Shown piece after piece: positions 26,012-35,692 of a DNA stretch of 64,000 bases (positions are counted from its first letter, which is position 1; every line of letters begins with the position of its first letter). The notes under the pieces are model-generated. The model had not been told where the DNA came from. It ran no database searches and saw only the letters and a list, made by a program, of their open reading frames with translations. Source of the DNA: Ensifer canadensis (GTDB lineage Bacteria > Pseudomonadota > Alphaproteobacteria > Rhizobiales > Rhizobiaceae); the NCBI RefSeq assembly GCF_017488845.2, contig NZ_CP083370.1, positions 1,736,001-1,800,000 on the forward strand, in the 5' to 3' direction. Position numbers and translations under genes: made by a program.

Positions 26012-26392
26012 TCAACGCGCAGACGTCAGGCCGACGATGACGCCGGTCGCAAGGCTGATCAGCAGGAAGTCGTTGTCGACACGCACCCACTGCTGGCCGC
26101 GCGGCGGCTGGCGCAGCTTGTAGCGGCGATAATCGCGCACCTGCGCCATGTGGCGGCGCTCGGCGGGGCTCAACCGATGGCCGCGCGACCAGCGTTCCTT
26201 CTTCTTGACGATGACACGCTTTTCGATTGTCACGTGCTTGTCGACATGCCGGTCCACGTGGCGGTCGACAGGTCGACGCTGATAGCGGTCGTAGTTCTGT
26301 GCGACCTCGAAGGAACCTGCCGGCTGGGCAAAGGCTGCTACCGGTGTGATCAGGAAGGAGCTGGCGACCAGAGCGGTCAGGAGACGTTTCAT
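26012..26392 (-). CDS. RcnB-family periplasmic protein
   Basis: 126 residues. MKRLLTALVASSFLITPVAA starts a signal peptide cleaved near residue 22. The mature part is rich in Arg/His (RHVDRHVDKHVTIEKRVIVK). It ends in the RcnB pattern: YRRYKLRQPPRGQQWVRVDN then DFLLISLATGVI. E. coli RcnB modulates nickel/cobalt export; most family members in rhizobia have no tested role. It stands alone, with its own hairpin terminator. Confidence 0.82.
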   Translation of the reverse strand: MKRLLTALVASSFLITPVAAFAQPAGSFEVAQNYDRYQRRPVDRHVDRHVDKHVTIEKRVIVKKKERWSRGHRLSPAERRHMAQVRDYRRYKLRQPPRGQQWVRVDNDFLLISLATGVIVGLTSAR

Positions 26393-26519
26393 CGGGGTAT
26401 CCTTTCGTTATTTGCACCCCGAAAATAGGTCCGGCTTCCTGAACCGAATATGAAACGCTACATTACAAATACGTAATGATATCGAGTACTTATAAGCGTT
26501 ACCTTACAGACTGATATTC

Positions 26520-28136
26520 TCACTCTGAGAGGCTGACGTAACGGAACAGATCGAAATCCGCCGCCAGTCCCGCACCCGACGTGTCGAAGGCGAACATGCC
26601 GGCGAAAGCGCCGGTAAACGATCCATGTTCGCCGCGGCCGCCCTCGTCCGACACCACGCCAGCGTCGAGCACCGGGCCGAGGGCCTGCCAATCGACCGCC
26701 CCGTCTGCGCGCCAGAAGAACTGCAGGTCATTGTCGCGGATCTCCATGGCAAGCCCGATCGGCCCTCCGGGCACGGCGATGCCGCTTCCGACAGGAAACT
26801 GCAGCCGGCCAAGCGGGAAGTCGCCCGGGCAGGACAGGATCGTCAGCGTCCGCCCAAGAGTCTCGTGCCAGGTGAGGCCGAGCGCATGAAACTTGTGGCG
26901 GTTGTAGTAGTGCGTCAGCCCGGCGACCTGCTGATAGGTCTCCGGCGCGAAGTCGACCAAGGTTTCAGCGCGGAAAGAATGATGCTCCTGCCGGCGGGCG
27001 ACCAAAGCCTGCTCGAACCAGCTGCCGATGCTTTCGCGGGCAAAGAGCCTCAAGTGCCCTGCCCGCCTTTCCAGCGAAAAGATCCGCTCCGGCAGCGGCG
27101 TGCGCAGCCACTGGAACTCGGCCGGAAGCGCGGCCCCATCGAAATCGGTTTCGACCACGCGCGGCTCCACCAAGGCCCCGACCGGGCCTGGAGCTGCGAC
27201 CAGGACTTCGGGAACCGGCCCGCCGTTTTCGAGATAGAGCCAGCCGTCATCGCGCCAGACGCATTTCTGCAGTGCCGTCTCGCGGCCAAGCGTGCAGCGA
27301 CGCTCCGGCGGCAGCGGCCGGCCGCAGAGATGGGTGTGATAGGCTTGCCCGTCCGGCGTCTCGACATATTGCCCGTGCCCTGCGCGCTGCAGCGGCGCAT
27401 CAGGGTGATCCTTTGACGTGATTAGGTAGGTATCGGGATGGATTTCGTAGGGACCGTCGATCGTGCGCGACCGCGCCATGGTCACGGCATGGTCGTATCC
27501 CGTGCCGCCTTCCGCCGTCGTCAGATAGTACCAGCCATTGCGCTTGAAGAGATGCGGCCCTTCGACCAGACCGAGCGGCGAGCCGGCAAAGATGTTCTTC
27601 ACCGGCCCGGCCAGCCTGCGCGCGCGCTCGTCCCATTCCTGCAAGAGGATACCGTCGAAGGCCGGATGTTTCGGCGAGCCGCCTCTGCGATGGTTCCACT
27701 GCATGTTGAGGAACCATTTTCGCCCATCGTCGTCATGGAACAGCGACGGGTCGAAGCCGGAGGAATTGACGTAGACAGGATCGGACCAGACGGCTTCGAT
27801 CGCCTCTGCCGTGACGATGTAGTTGTGTGCGTCCTTGAAGTTGCCGTCGAAGCGCTTGACGTCGGTATAAACAAGGAAGAACAGGCCGTCGTTATAGGAA
27901 AGGCACGGCGCCCAGACGCCGCAGCTATCCGGGTTGCCACGCATGTCCAGCTGGCTTGCCCGCTCCAGCGGCCGGCGCACCAGACGCCAGTTCACCAGAT
28001 CGCGCGAATGGTGGATCTGCACGCCCGGATACCACTCGAAGGTGGACGTGGCGATGTAATAGTCATCGCCCACCCGGCAGATGGACGGGTCCGGGTTGAA
28101 GCCGGGCAGGATCGGATTGCGAATCAGGGCAGTCAT
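26520..28136 (-). CDS. Glycoside hydrolase family 43 protein (beta-xylosidase / arabinofuranosidase type)
   Basis: 538 residues from ATG 28136; a TTG six codons earlier is also possible because GGAGGATG lies between. The N-terminal five-bladed propeller shows the GH43 catalytic set: base Asp in NPDPSICR (D16), pKa-modulating Asp in SGFDPSLFHDD (~130) and acid Glu in GLVEGPHLF (~191). YYIATSTFEWYPGVQIHHS is a strong family block. The C-terminal ~190 residues form a beta-sandwich usual in the longer GH43 xylosidases. There is no signal peptide, so it acts on imported oligosaccharides. A LacI-type operator lies 60 bases upstream. Confidence 0.93.
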   Translation of the reverse strand: MTALIRNPILPGFNPDPSICRVGDDYYIATSTFEWYPGVQIHHSRDLVNWRLVRRPLERASQLDMRGNPDSCGVWAPCLSYNDGLFFLVYTDVKRFDGNFKDAHNYIVTAEAIEAVWSDPVYVNSSGFDPSLFHDDDGRKWFLNMQWNHRRGGSPKHPAFDGILLQEWDERARRLAGPVKNIFAGSPLGLVEGPHLFKRNGWYYLTTAEGGTGYDHAVTMARSRTIDGPYEIHPDTYLITSKDHPDAPLQRAGHGQYVETPDGQAYHTHLCGRPLPPERRCTLGRETALQKCVWRDDGWLYLENGGPVPEVLVAAPGPVGALVEPRVVETDFDGAALPAEFQWLRTPLPERIFSLERRAGHLRLFARESIGSWFEQALVARRQEHHSFRAETLVDFAPETYQQVAGLTHYYNRHKFHALGLTWHETLGRTLTILSCPGDFPLGRLQFPVGSGIAVPGGPIGLAMEIRDNDLQFFWRADGAVDWQALGPVLDAGVVSDEGGRGEHGSFTGAFAGMFAFDTSGAGLAADFDLFRYVSLSE

Positions 28137-28481
28137 TCCTCGGGCATCCTCCAATTGTCGGCCGCATCCAGCCCCAAACCGCCGTGATTTTCAAGACTGC
28201 AACGTTACAGTTGGTGACGTAGCCCACGACGCGGCACGAGTGGTTCACGCAGTATTGCCATTTGCGCCCTTCACATCTGCAGTGAAACCCACTGGCGATA
28301 CTGGTTGGCACCCTGTTGTGCACAATGATTGGGCAATCGCCTGACAGCTCCATTCGACTTTAGTCTGGGGTGGCGGAACTAACCGGGAAAATCGAGCCTC
28401 GGACTTGAACGCTGGCTTGAAATCGGCACTCTGGTTGTGCTTGGCACAAAAACCAAAACAGCCACTGCGGGGAGGAAATCG
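28137..28481. other. Divergent control region, GH43 / TRAP transporter
   Basis: 345 bases with no gene. The LacI-type palindrome at 28196-28211 is the only clear signal. A GGGGAGGAAATCG site precedes the dctQ ATG. Confidence 0.45.
28196..28211. promoter_or_regulatory. LacI-type operator upstream of GH43
   Basis: ACTGCAACGTTACAGT is a 16-bp palindrome with one mismatched pair. It is nearly the same as the sites at 44213-44228 and 44534-44549 beside the lacI-family gene. Confidence 0.7.
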
Positions 28482-29057
28482 ATGAAAGCGTTACTCGGCT
28501 TCAGCCGACTCATAGACACGACGACCGAGTTCATCGGCAAATCGGTGTCCTGGCTCATTCTGGTCGCTGTGCTCGTCAGCGCCGGCAATGCCATCATCCG
28601 GAAAATGTTCAACATGTCGTCGAACGCCTGGCTCGAGGCGCAGTGGTATCTCTTCGGGGCGGCCTTCATGTTCGCCGCCGCCTATACACTGAGCCAGAAC
28701 GAACACATCCGCATCGACGTCGTCTACGGCCAGTTCTCGCGCCGCGTGCAGCACTGGATCGACCTGTTCGGTCACGTCTTCTTCCTGATGCCGTTCGTGC
28801 TGCTGATGCTCTATTACTTCGTGCCCTACGTGAAGATGTCCTACATCTCGGGCGAGGGCTCCTCCAGCGCCGGTGGCCTGATCATCTGGCCGGCCAAGGC
28901 CATCCTGCTCTTCGGCTTCCTGCTGCTCGCCTTCCAGGGCGTATCCGAAATCATCAAGAAGGTCGCGATCATGACCGGCAACATGGACGACCCGACACCC
29001 TATGTGCCGACCCATGCACCGCTTGACGACGTCGTCGCTCCGGAGGCCCGTCCATGA
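28482..29057 (+). CDS. TRAP transporter small permease (DctQ family)
   Basis: 191 residues from ATG 28482, which follows GGGGAGGAAATCG. Four hydrophobic segments: ~22-42, ~55-75, ~95-118 and ~135-158. The block NAWLEAQWYLFGAAFMFAAA and QNEHIRIDVVYG are typical of DctQ in the mannitol/chloroaromatic-type TRAP systems. It pairs with the large permease encoded next (ATGA overlap) for sodium-coupled import of an organic acid or similar solute. The cognate binding-protein gene is probably the one at 31789-32895 on the other strand. Confidence 0.9.
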   Translation: MKALLGFSRLIDTTTEFIGKSVSWLILVAVLVSAGNAIIRKMFNMSSNAWLEAQWYLFGAAFMFAAAYTLSQNEHIRIDVVYGQFSRRVQHWIDLFGHVFFLMPFVLLMLYYFVPYVKMSYISGEGSSSAGGLIIWPAKAILLFGFLLLAFQGVSEIIKKVAIMTGNMDDPTPYVPTHAPLDDVVAPEARP

Positions 29058-30847
29058 TCGAATTCATTGCTGAAAACCTGGCACCGATCATGTTCGTCTC
29101 GCTGATCGTGTTCCTGCTGCTGGGCTATCCCGTCGCCTTCTCGCTCGCCGCCAACGGCCTCCTGTTCTTCATCATCGGCGTGGAGCTCGCTCCGCTGTCG
29201 GATTCGATCAACCTGTCCTGGCCATTGCTCAACGCGCTTCCCGACCGGTTCTGGGGGGTGATGTCGAACGACACATTGCTTGCCATCCCCTTCTTCACCT
29301 TCATGGGGATCGTGCTCGAGAAATCGGGCATGGCGGAAGACCTGCTCGACACAATCGGCCAGCTCTTCGGCCCGATCCGCGGTGGTCTCGCCTATGCGGT
29401 CATCTTCGTCGGCGCGCTGCTTGCAGCCACCACCGGCGTGGTTGCAGCCTCGGTCATCGCCATGGGCCTGATCTCGCTGCCGATCATGCTGCGCTACGGC
29501 TACGACCGCAGGGTCGCATCGGGCGTCATCGCTGCCTCCGGCACGCTCGCCCAGATCATCCCGCCATCGCTCGTTCTGATCGTTCTCGCCGACCAGCTCG
29601 GCCGCTCAGTCGGCGACATGTATGCCGGCGCGCTTATCCCGGGCCTGGTCCTGACCGGCCTCTACATGATCTATATCCTGATCATGACCTTCGTCCGGCG
29701 TGACTCGATGCCGGCCCTGCCGCTGGCCGCCCGCACACTCGGCTCCGGCGTCACCTCACTGATCGTCGCGCTCATCGTCGCCGGCGCCTTTGCCTACGCG
29801 GCGCATATCTATCTCTATCCGACCCATGGCGAGAACGCCGACATCCTCGGCGCCACCGTTGGCGTCGGCTTCATCTACGTCGTCGCTCTTCTGGATCGCG
29901 GCTTGAAGATCAATGCGATGTCGCGGCTTGCCCAGCAGGTCATCATCGTGCTGATCCCACCGCTGGCGCTGATCTTCCTCGTGCTCGGCACCATCTTCCT
30001 CGGTATCGCCACGCCGACAGAAGGCGGCGCCATGGGTGCGGTCGGTGCACTGATCATGGCGGCGGCCAAGGGCCGCCTGAGCATGGACGTCGTTCGCTCG
30101 GCCCTGGCGGCAACCACCCGGCTTTCCGCTTTCGTGCTGTTCATCCTCATCGGCGCCCGCGTGTTTTCGCTGACCTTCTACGGCGTCAACGGCCACATCT
30201 GGGTCGAACACCTGCTGACGGCGATGCCGGGCGGCGAGACCGGCTTCCTGATCACGGTCAACCTGCTCGTCTTCTTCCTGGCGTTCTTCCTCGACTTCTT
30301 CGAGCTTGCCTTCATCATCGTGCCGCTCTTGGCTCCGGCCGCCGACAAGCTCGGCATCGACCTGATCTGGTTCGGCGTGCTGCTCGGCATCAACATGCAG
30401 ACCAGCTTCATGCATCCGCCGTTCGGCTTCGCGCTCTTCTATCTGCGCTCGGTCGCGGCCAAGGTGCCCTATCTCGACAGGGTCACCGGAAAGATGACAC
30501 AACCGGTGACGACAGGGCAGATTTACTGGGGGGCTGTGCCCTTCGTCGGCATCCAGATCATCATGGTGGCGCTGACGATCATGTTCCCGCAGATGGTCAT
30601 GCACTACAAGGGAAGCGGCGAAGTCATCGATCCGAACACCATCAAGATCGAGGTGCCCGGATTCGGGACCGGTGGCGGCGGGCTTACGCTCCCCGACAAC
30701 GGCGGCGGCCTCGGCCTTCCCGGCGGTCTCCAGCTTCCGGGCGGCAGCCCGCTCGACCAGAAGCCGGCGGACCAGAACGGCGGGGCTGGCGCACAACCGC
30801 AGACGGCGCCGTCAAACGACCTGAGCCAGCCGCCTTCGTTCAAGTAA
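29054..30847 (+). CDS. TRAP transporter large permease (DctM family)
   Basis: 597 residues, much longer than the ~425 of DctM. It has about 14 hydrophobic segments. GYPVAFSLAANGLLFFIIG, LDTIGQLFGPIRGGLAYAV, ASGTLAQIIPPSLVLIVLAD and LGINMQTSFMHPPFGFALF are conserved DctM blocks. Extra length comes from an inserted hydrophobic region (~230-310) and a disordered C-terminal tail of ~70 residues rich in Gly, Pro and Gln (TGGGGLTLPDNGGGLGLPGG). It forms the transport channel with the small permease. Its ATG overlaps the dctQ stop. Confidence 0.92.
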   Translation: MIEFIAENLAPIMFVSLIVFLLLGYPVAFSLAANGLLFFIIGVELAPLSDSINLSWPLLNALPDRFWGVMSNDTLLAIPFFTFMGIVLEKSGMAEDLLDTIGQLFGPIRGGLAYAVIFVGALLAATTGVVAASVIAMGLISLPIMLRYGYDRRVASGVIAASGTLAQIIPPSLVLIVLADQLGRSVGDMYAGALIPGLVLTGLYMIYILIMTFVRRDSMPALPLAARTLGSGVTSLIVALIVAGAFAYAAHIYLYPTHGENADILGATVGVGFIYVVALLDRGLKINAMSRLAQQVIIVLIPPLALIFLVLGTIFLGIATPTEGGAMGAVGALIMAAAKGRLSMDVVRSALAATTRLSAFVLFILIGARVFSLTFYGVNGHIWVEHLLTAMPGGETGFLITVNLLVFFLAFFLDFFELAFIIVPLLAPAADKLGIDLIWFGVLLGINMQTSFMHPPFGFALFYLRSVAAKVPYLDRVTGKMTQPVTTGQIYWGAVPFVGIQIIMVALTIMFPQMVMHYKGSGEVIDPNTIKIEVPGFGTGGGGLTLPDNGGGLGLPGGLQLPGGSPLDQKPADQNGGAGAQPQTAPSNDLSQPPSFK

Positions 30848-30866
30848 CGTTCGGCTTATGCAGACA

Positions 30867-30894
30867 GAGGGCGGCCCCGTAAAGGGCCGCCCTC
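30867..30894. terminator. Hairpin after the TRAP permease operon
   Basis: GAGGGCGGCCC-CGTAAA-GGGCCGCCCTC is a perfect 11-bp stem just after the dctM stop. No T-run follows, but the position suggests a terminator or mRNA end-protecting hairpin. Confidence 0.65.
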
Positions 30895-30948
30895 TCAGCT
30901 TGCTGCCCCCCGAAGATCGCTTTCTGGCAAACGGGCATCCCATTTTCC

Positions 30949-31065
30949 CTCATCCTCGCCGTTGTGGCGGGGATCCAGCGACCTGACGTCCGTCGGGCCA
31001 AAAGACTCTTTTCAGCCCAAGGACGTGGGCTGACTGGATTCCTGTGACAAGCACAGGAATGATGG
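30949..31065 (-). repeat. Mosaic palindromic repeat, copy 2 (inverted)
   Basis: The reverse complement matches copy 1 (25806-25920) almost base for base, with the same three hairpin units and the same order. The two copies face each other 5 kb apart. Confidence 0.85.
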
Positions 31066-31134
31066 AGGTTTTGGATGGCGTTCGGGCTTTCCCCCGCAAA
31101 CTTGCGATGATCGAACATGCCCTTGTCGGCAGTC

Positions 31135-31160
31135 AGGGCTGGCCCCACAAGGGCCGCCCT
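31135..31160 (-). terminator. Hairpin after the cupin gene
   Basis: AGGGCTGGCCC-CACAA-GGGCCGCCCT pairs with one bulged base. It lies 42 bases beyond the stop of the minus-strand cupin gene and resembles the hairpin at 30867. Confidence 0.45.
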
Positions 31161-31201
31161 CTTCATGTGGCAACAAGCCTGCTCCAGCCACCGATGTCCG
31201 C

Positions 31202-31615
31202 TCAATCCAGCCGCTTGGCCGGATTGTCGCGATACCAGTCGACGATCATCGGCATCATCTCCTCGAACGGGCCGCCGACGAAAACATTGAGCAGGCCCAT
31301 GCGCGACGTGCTCTCGTTGCGGAAGTCGTGCATCGTTCCGCGCGGGATGACACAGATCGATCCCTTCTCCATTTGGTGCCAGGTGTCGCCGACCAGGATG
31401 CTGGCGGTCCCCTCGATCACGTAGAAGATTTCGTCATTGTCGTCGTGCTTATGCGCCCCCGGCCCTTCGCGCCGCGCCTCCACCCACCATTCGGAAATCG
31501 AGAACCGACCTTGGGTCTCCGGGCCGTCGGCTTTGAACACGGCCTGTATCGCGCCCATGTCGTAGCGCCGGCCGCCGTCCGGCCCGTGCACGATCGATTG
31601 GCTTTCGCTCGGCAT
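31202..31615 (-). CDS. Cupin domain-containing protein
   Basis: 137 residues from ATG 31615 with GAGGAGG upstream. The double-stranded beta-helix motifs are seen: motif 1 as GPGAHKHDDNDEIFYVIEGT with the metal-binding H-x-H and Glu, and motif 2 as GSICVIPRGTMHDFRN with the last His. It is a small single-cupin protein, metal-binding, with unknown substrate: possibly a sugar or acid isomerase or an oxygenase. It lies between the convergent parts of a TRAP transporter and may act on the transported compound (inference). It has a strong terminator of the next gene upstream. Confidence 0.85.
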   Translation of the reverse strand: MPSESQSIVHGPDGGRRYDMGAIQAVFKADGPETQGRFSISEWWVEARREGPGAHKHDDNDEIFYVIEGTASILVGDTWHQMEKGSICVIPRGTMHDFRNESTSRMGLLNVFVGGPFEEMMPMIVDWYRDNPAKRLD

Positions 31616-31693
31616 GGCATCCTCCTCATCGAGCGTTAAGACAGCAACCTTACCACGAAATCTGGAGACCGCGTCCACCCGCAAGCCGGAACG

Positions 31694-31729
31694 AAAAAGC
31701 CGCCCGCAACCGAAGTTGCAAGCGGCTTT
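31694..31729 (-). terminator. Intrinsic terminator of the TRAP binding-protein gene
   Basis: On the minus strand GAAAGCCGC..GCGGCTTTTTC encloses an inner GCAAC-TTCG-GTTGC stem-loop, and the outer stem ends in TTTTTCG. It lies 60 bases after the dctP stop. Confidence 0.8.
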
Positions 31730-31788
31730 CATTCCGGTTCGATGCCGCTTCCCATCAGCGATGGAAAGCGCTGTAGCCAGTCGCAGGC

Positions 31789-32904
<1,116 letters not shown>

Positions 32905-33052
32905 CTATTTCCGCCGAGGCAGAATCCGGCGCAACCGTGGTCGCGCCTCCGCCCAATGGAACCTCACCGCCTTTGCGGCACGTGCGAGGCCCCGCTCCTC
33001 CTCCCAAAGCGTCGCGATCTCCAGGATTCGCTCGCTGCGCTTTAAGCTCTAC

Positions 33053-33154
33053 TGCAGTTTCCTTAAATCCTATTCGATTTAAGAATAAAAACATGCAGCA
33101 ATTCAAAGTGCTACAGCGACCTTTGCGTGTCTCATAAGACGCGCGGCGCTGTAG
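33053..33154 (+). repeat. RIME-like two-hairpin element, copy B (full)
   Basis: TGCAGTTTCCTTAAATCCTA, then TTCGATTTAAGAATAAAAAC and ATGCAGCAATTCAAAGTG, then CTACAGCGACCTTTGCG..CGCGCGGCGCTGTAG. The first stem is weakened by an AATA insertion on its right arm. Confidence 0.85.
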
Positions 33155-33262
33155 TTTCTGCAAAGCCGCTGCGCACGGCATGCTTTGGAGCCATCCGTGT
33201 CGCAGCGCGAACCGGTGGCATCGACGCACCTTACACGCTCACTTATGCATGTCCAGCGGACG

Positions 33263-33304
33263 CTTTCCGGCGCATATTCGACTTTTGTCTAATGCGCCGG
33301 AAAG
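33263..33304. terminator. Hairpin downstream of the aldo-keto reductase gene
   Basis: CTTTCCGGCGCAT and ATGCGCCGGAAAG form a perfect 13-bp stem with a 16-base loop. It lies 46 bases after the minus-strand reductase stop. No T-run follows, so it may be an mRNA-end hairpin rather than a classic terminator. Confidence 0.5.
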
Positions 33305-33350
33305 TAATCGGAATTGCTCAAAATCGAGGCAAATCAATGTATTCGCAGGA

Positions 33351-34379
33351 TCAGAGCTCGGCCGAAGAGGCCCAGAGATTGACGTCGGCTTCGCGCGCGT
33401 AAAGGTCGATCTCGGCCAGCTCTTCCGCCGTGAACGTGTCGTTTTCAAGCGCCTTGACGCAATCGACGATCTGCTCGGAACGGCTGGCACCGATCAGCGC
33501 CGAGGTGATGCGCCCGCCGCGCAGCACCCAGGCGAGCGCCATCTGCGCCAACGTCTGGCCGCGCTTTTCGGCAATGCCGTTGAGCTTGCGGATGTTGTCG
33601 ATGATCGCCGGACGGATGAAGTCCTTCTTGAGGAAGTGGTTCTGTGCGGCGCGGCTGTCCTGCGGAATGCCGCCGAGATACTTCGTCGTCAGCATGCCCT
33701 GGGCGAGCGGCGAGAAGACGATCGAGCCGATGCCGAGATCTTCGAGCGTGTGCACGAGGCCGTCGTCCTCGATCCAGCGGTTGAGCATGGAATAGCTCGG
33801 CTGATGGATCACGCAGGGTGTGCCGAGTTCCTTCAGGATCGCGGCCGCCTCGCGGGTGCGCTGCGAGTTGTAGGAGGAAATCCCGACATAAAGCGCCCGG
33901 CCCGACCGCACGATATGGTCGAGGGCGCCGCAGGTCTCTTCCAGCGGCGTGTCCGGATCGAAGCGGTGCGAATAGAAGATATCGACATAGTCGAGCCCCA
34001 TGCGCTTCAGGCTCTGGTCGCAGGACGCGATCAGATACTTGCGGCTGCCCCACTCGCCATAGGGACCCGGCCACATGTCGTAGCCGGCCTTGGATGAGAT
34101 GATCAACTCGTCGCGCAGATGCGCGAAGTCCGTGCGCATGATCTCGCCAAAAGCGGTTTCGGCCGATCCCGGAGGCGGACCGTAATTGTTGGCGAGATCG
34201 AAATGGGTGATGCCCAGATCGAAGGCAGTACGGCACATGTCGACCTTGCGGTCGTGCGGGGTGTCGCCGCCGAAATTGTGCCAAAGCCCCAGCGAGATCG
34301 CCGGCAGCTTCAGGCCGGACCGTCCGACGCGGTTGTACTTCATGGTGTCGTAGCGGTTTTCCGCCGGTAGCCAGGTCAT
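33351..34379 (-). CDS. Aldo/keto reductase (L-glyceraldehyde 3-phosphate reductase type)
   Basis: 342 residues from ATG 34379; upstream in-frame codons to 34427 lack a ribosome site whereas GGAGGAATTGCG precedes 34379. This is an NADPH-dependent (beta/alpha)8 reductase. Visible: LGITHFDLANNYGPPPGSAE with catalytic Asp and Tyr, SSKAGYDMWPGPYGEWGSRK with Lys, YVDIFYSHRFDPDTP with His, and the C-terminal NADP site SALIGASRSEQI. The PYGEWGSRKYL signature is that of the YghZ subgroup, known to reduce L-glyceraldehyde 3-phosphate and methylglyoxal. It is the last gene of the sugar operon, after a 119-base gap. Confidence 0.9.
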   Translation of the reverse strand: MTWLPAENRYDTMKYNRVGRSGLKLPAISLGLWHNFGGDTPHDRKVDMCRTAFDLGITHFDLANNYGPPPGSAETAFGEIMRTDFAHLRDELIISSKAGYDMWPGPYGEWGSRKYLIASCDQSLKRMGLDYVDIFYSHRFDPDTPLEETCGALDHIVRSGRALYVGISSYNSQRTREAAAILKELGTPCVIHQPSYSMLNRWIEDDGLVHTLEDLGIGSIVFSPLAQGMLTTKYLGGIPQDSRAAQNHFLKKDFIRPAIIDNIRKLNGIAEKRGQTLAQMALAWVLRGGRITSALIGASRSEQIVDCVKALENDTFTAEELAEIDLYAREADVNLWASSAEL

Positions 34380-34498
34380 CGCAATTCCTCCGCGATCGGG
34401 TTTTGATGGCGAATAAGAGACCGCCATCCTGCAAATGAGAAAGGTTTCCGCGGCTGCGGAAACCTCTGTTCAGAAACGTCTAAACTGGTCCGATGCAG

Positions 34499-35677
34499 CT
34501 ATGAAGCGGCAGCGGCACGATTTCCCGATATTTCTTCTTGAGGTTCGATGAGCAGCGCCCGCGCCTCCTCGATCCCGAGGGCTGCCGGCTGGGTGCAGGT
34601 GGTACTGAGTTCGATGAACCGCCCTTCCTCGCCCGACTTCAGAATCGATACCATCACGTCGACGCCGTGCAGCGCGCGGTCAAGCGAGCAGCGGGCATCG
34701 CGACCCTCGAGAATGGCGATCGCCATGTCGGCAAGGCCAGCCGTGCGGTAGTTCGCCATCGGGCCCTGCGGGTGCTCCTGGCTTTCGACGGCAAAGGGAT
34801 GATCCCACATTTCCAGCGGCTGGATGTTCTTGTCCCGGCCGCTCGCTTCGACCTTGCCGCCGAAGAAGTTGGGATCAGGGACGAAAATCGAGCCCTCCGT
34901 GCCGTAGAGCTCCATATTGGCGTGGCGATGCGACCAGACATCCCAGCTCGCCGACAGGGTGATCGTTGCGCCGTTTGCGAACTCCAGCAGCGCATGGATG
35001 TTGGTCGGCGTCTTCACCGGGATGACCTCGCCGTTGCGCGGCTCGCTGGTAATGGTGCGTGTCGGATTGGCCATCGAAGACAGCGCTGCCACGCGCTTCA
35101 CCGGACCGATGAGGTTGATCAGGTTGGCGATGTAGTAGGGCCCGAGATCGAGGATCGGACCGCCGCCGGGAAGAAAGAAGAAGTCCGGGTTCGGATGCCA
35201 CATCTCCATGCCGGGGCTGAGAACGTGGCAGGTGCCCGACGTCACGCGGCCGATCTTGCCGGCGTCGATATAGCTGCGGGCAAGCTGGTGGGCGCCACCG
35301 AGGAAGGTGTCGGGGGCGCAACCGACCGTCAGGCCCTTGGCCTTGGCAAGGGCGCGGAGTTCCTCACCCTGCTCCAGCGAGAGCACCAGCGGCTTTTCCG
35401 AGTAGACGTGTTTTCCCGCTTCGAGAATACTCTTGGATACCGGGAAATGCGCATCAGGGATCGTCAGGTTGACGACGATATCGACATCCGGGTTGGCGAG
35501 AAGCGCTTCGATGCTCTGCGCTTTGACGCCATACTCAGTCGCCCGTGCTTCGGCTGCCGCCGGATTGATATCCGCGCAGGCGACGACTTTGATGCCCCTG
35601 AAAAGCGGGGCAAGCTTGAAATAGGTGGTGGAGATGTTGCCGCATCCGATGATGCCGACGCCAAGTTCCTTGGTCAT
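34499..35677 (-). CDS. Gfo/Idh/MocA family NAD(P)-dependent oxidoreductase
   Basis: 392 residues. The Rossmann motif GVGIIGCGNISTTYFKLAPL is at the N-terminus. The family's YSEKPLVLSLEQGEEL block supplies the Lys of the EKP motif, and GGGPILDLGPYYIANLINLI the C-terminal catalytic region with Asp and the active-site Tyr/His position. Such enzymes oxidise or epimerise sugars and inositols; the exact substrate is unknown. Position in the operon (15 bases after the upstream TIM-barrel gene) suggests it converts a sugar released by the mannosidase or imported by the ABC system. Confidence 0.9.
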   Translation of the reverse strand: MTKELGVGIIGCGNISTTYFKLAPLFRGIKVVACADINPAAAEARATEYGVKAQSIEALLANPDVDIVVNLTIPDAHFPVSKSILEAGKHVYSEKPLVLSLEQGEELRALAKAKGLTVGCAPDTFLGGAHQLARSYIDAGKIGRVTSGTCHVLSPGMEMWHPNPDFFFLPGGGPILDLGPYYIANLINLIGPVKRVAALSSMANPTRTITSEPRNGEVIPVKTPTNIHALLEFANGATITLSASWDVWSHRHANMELYGTEGSIFVPDPNFFGGKVEASGRDKNIQPLEMWDHPFAVESQEHPQGPMANYRTAGLADMAIAILEGRDARCSLDRALHGVDVMVSILKSGEEGRFIELSTTCTQPAALGIEEARALLIEPQEEISGNRAAAAS

Positions 35678-35692
35678 GGATCTACCTGTTTT

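Larger units (their letters stand above)
30895..31201. other. Intergenic region with mosaic repeat copy 2
   Basis: About 300 bases between convergent genes, containing the mosaic repeat at 30949-31065 and a second GGGC.GGCCC hairpin at 31135-31160. No gene is supported. Confidence 0.5.
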
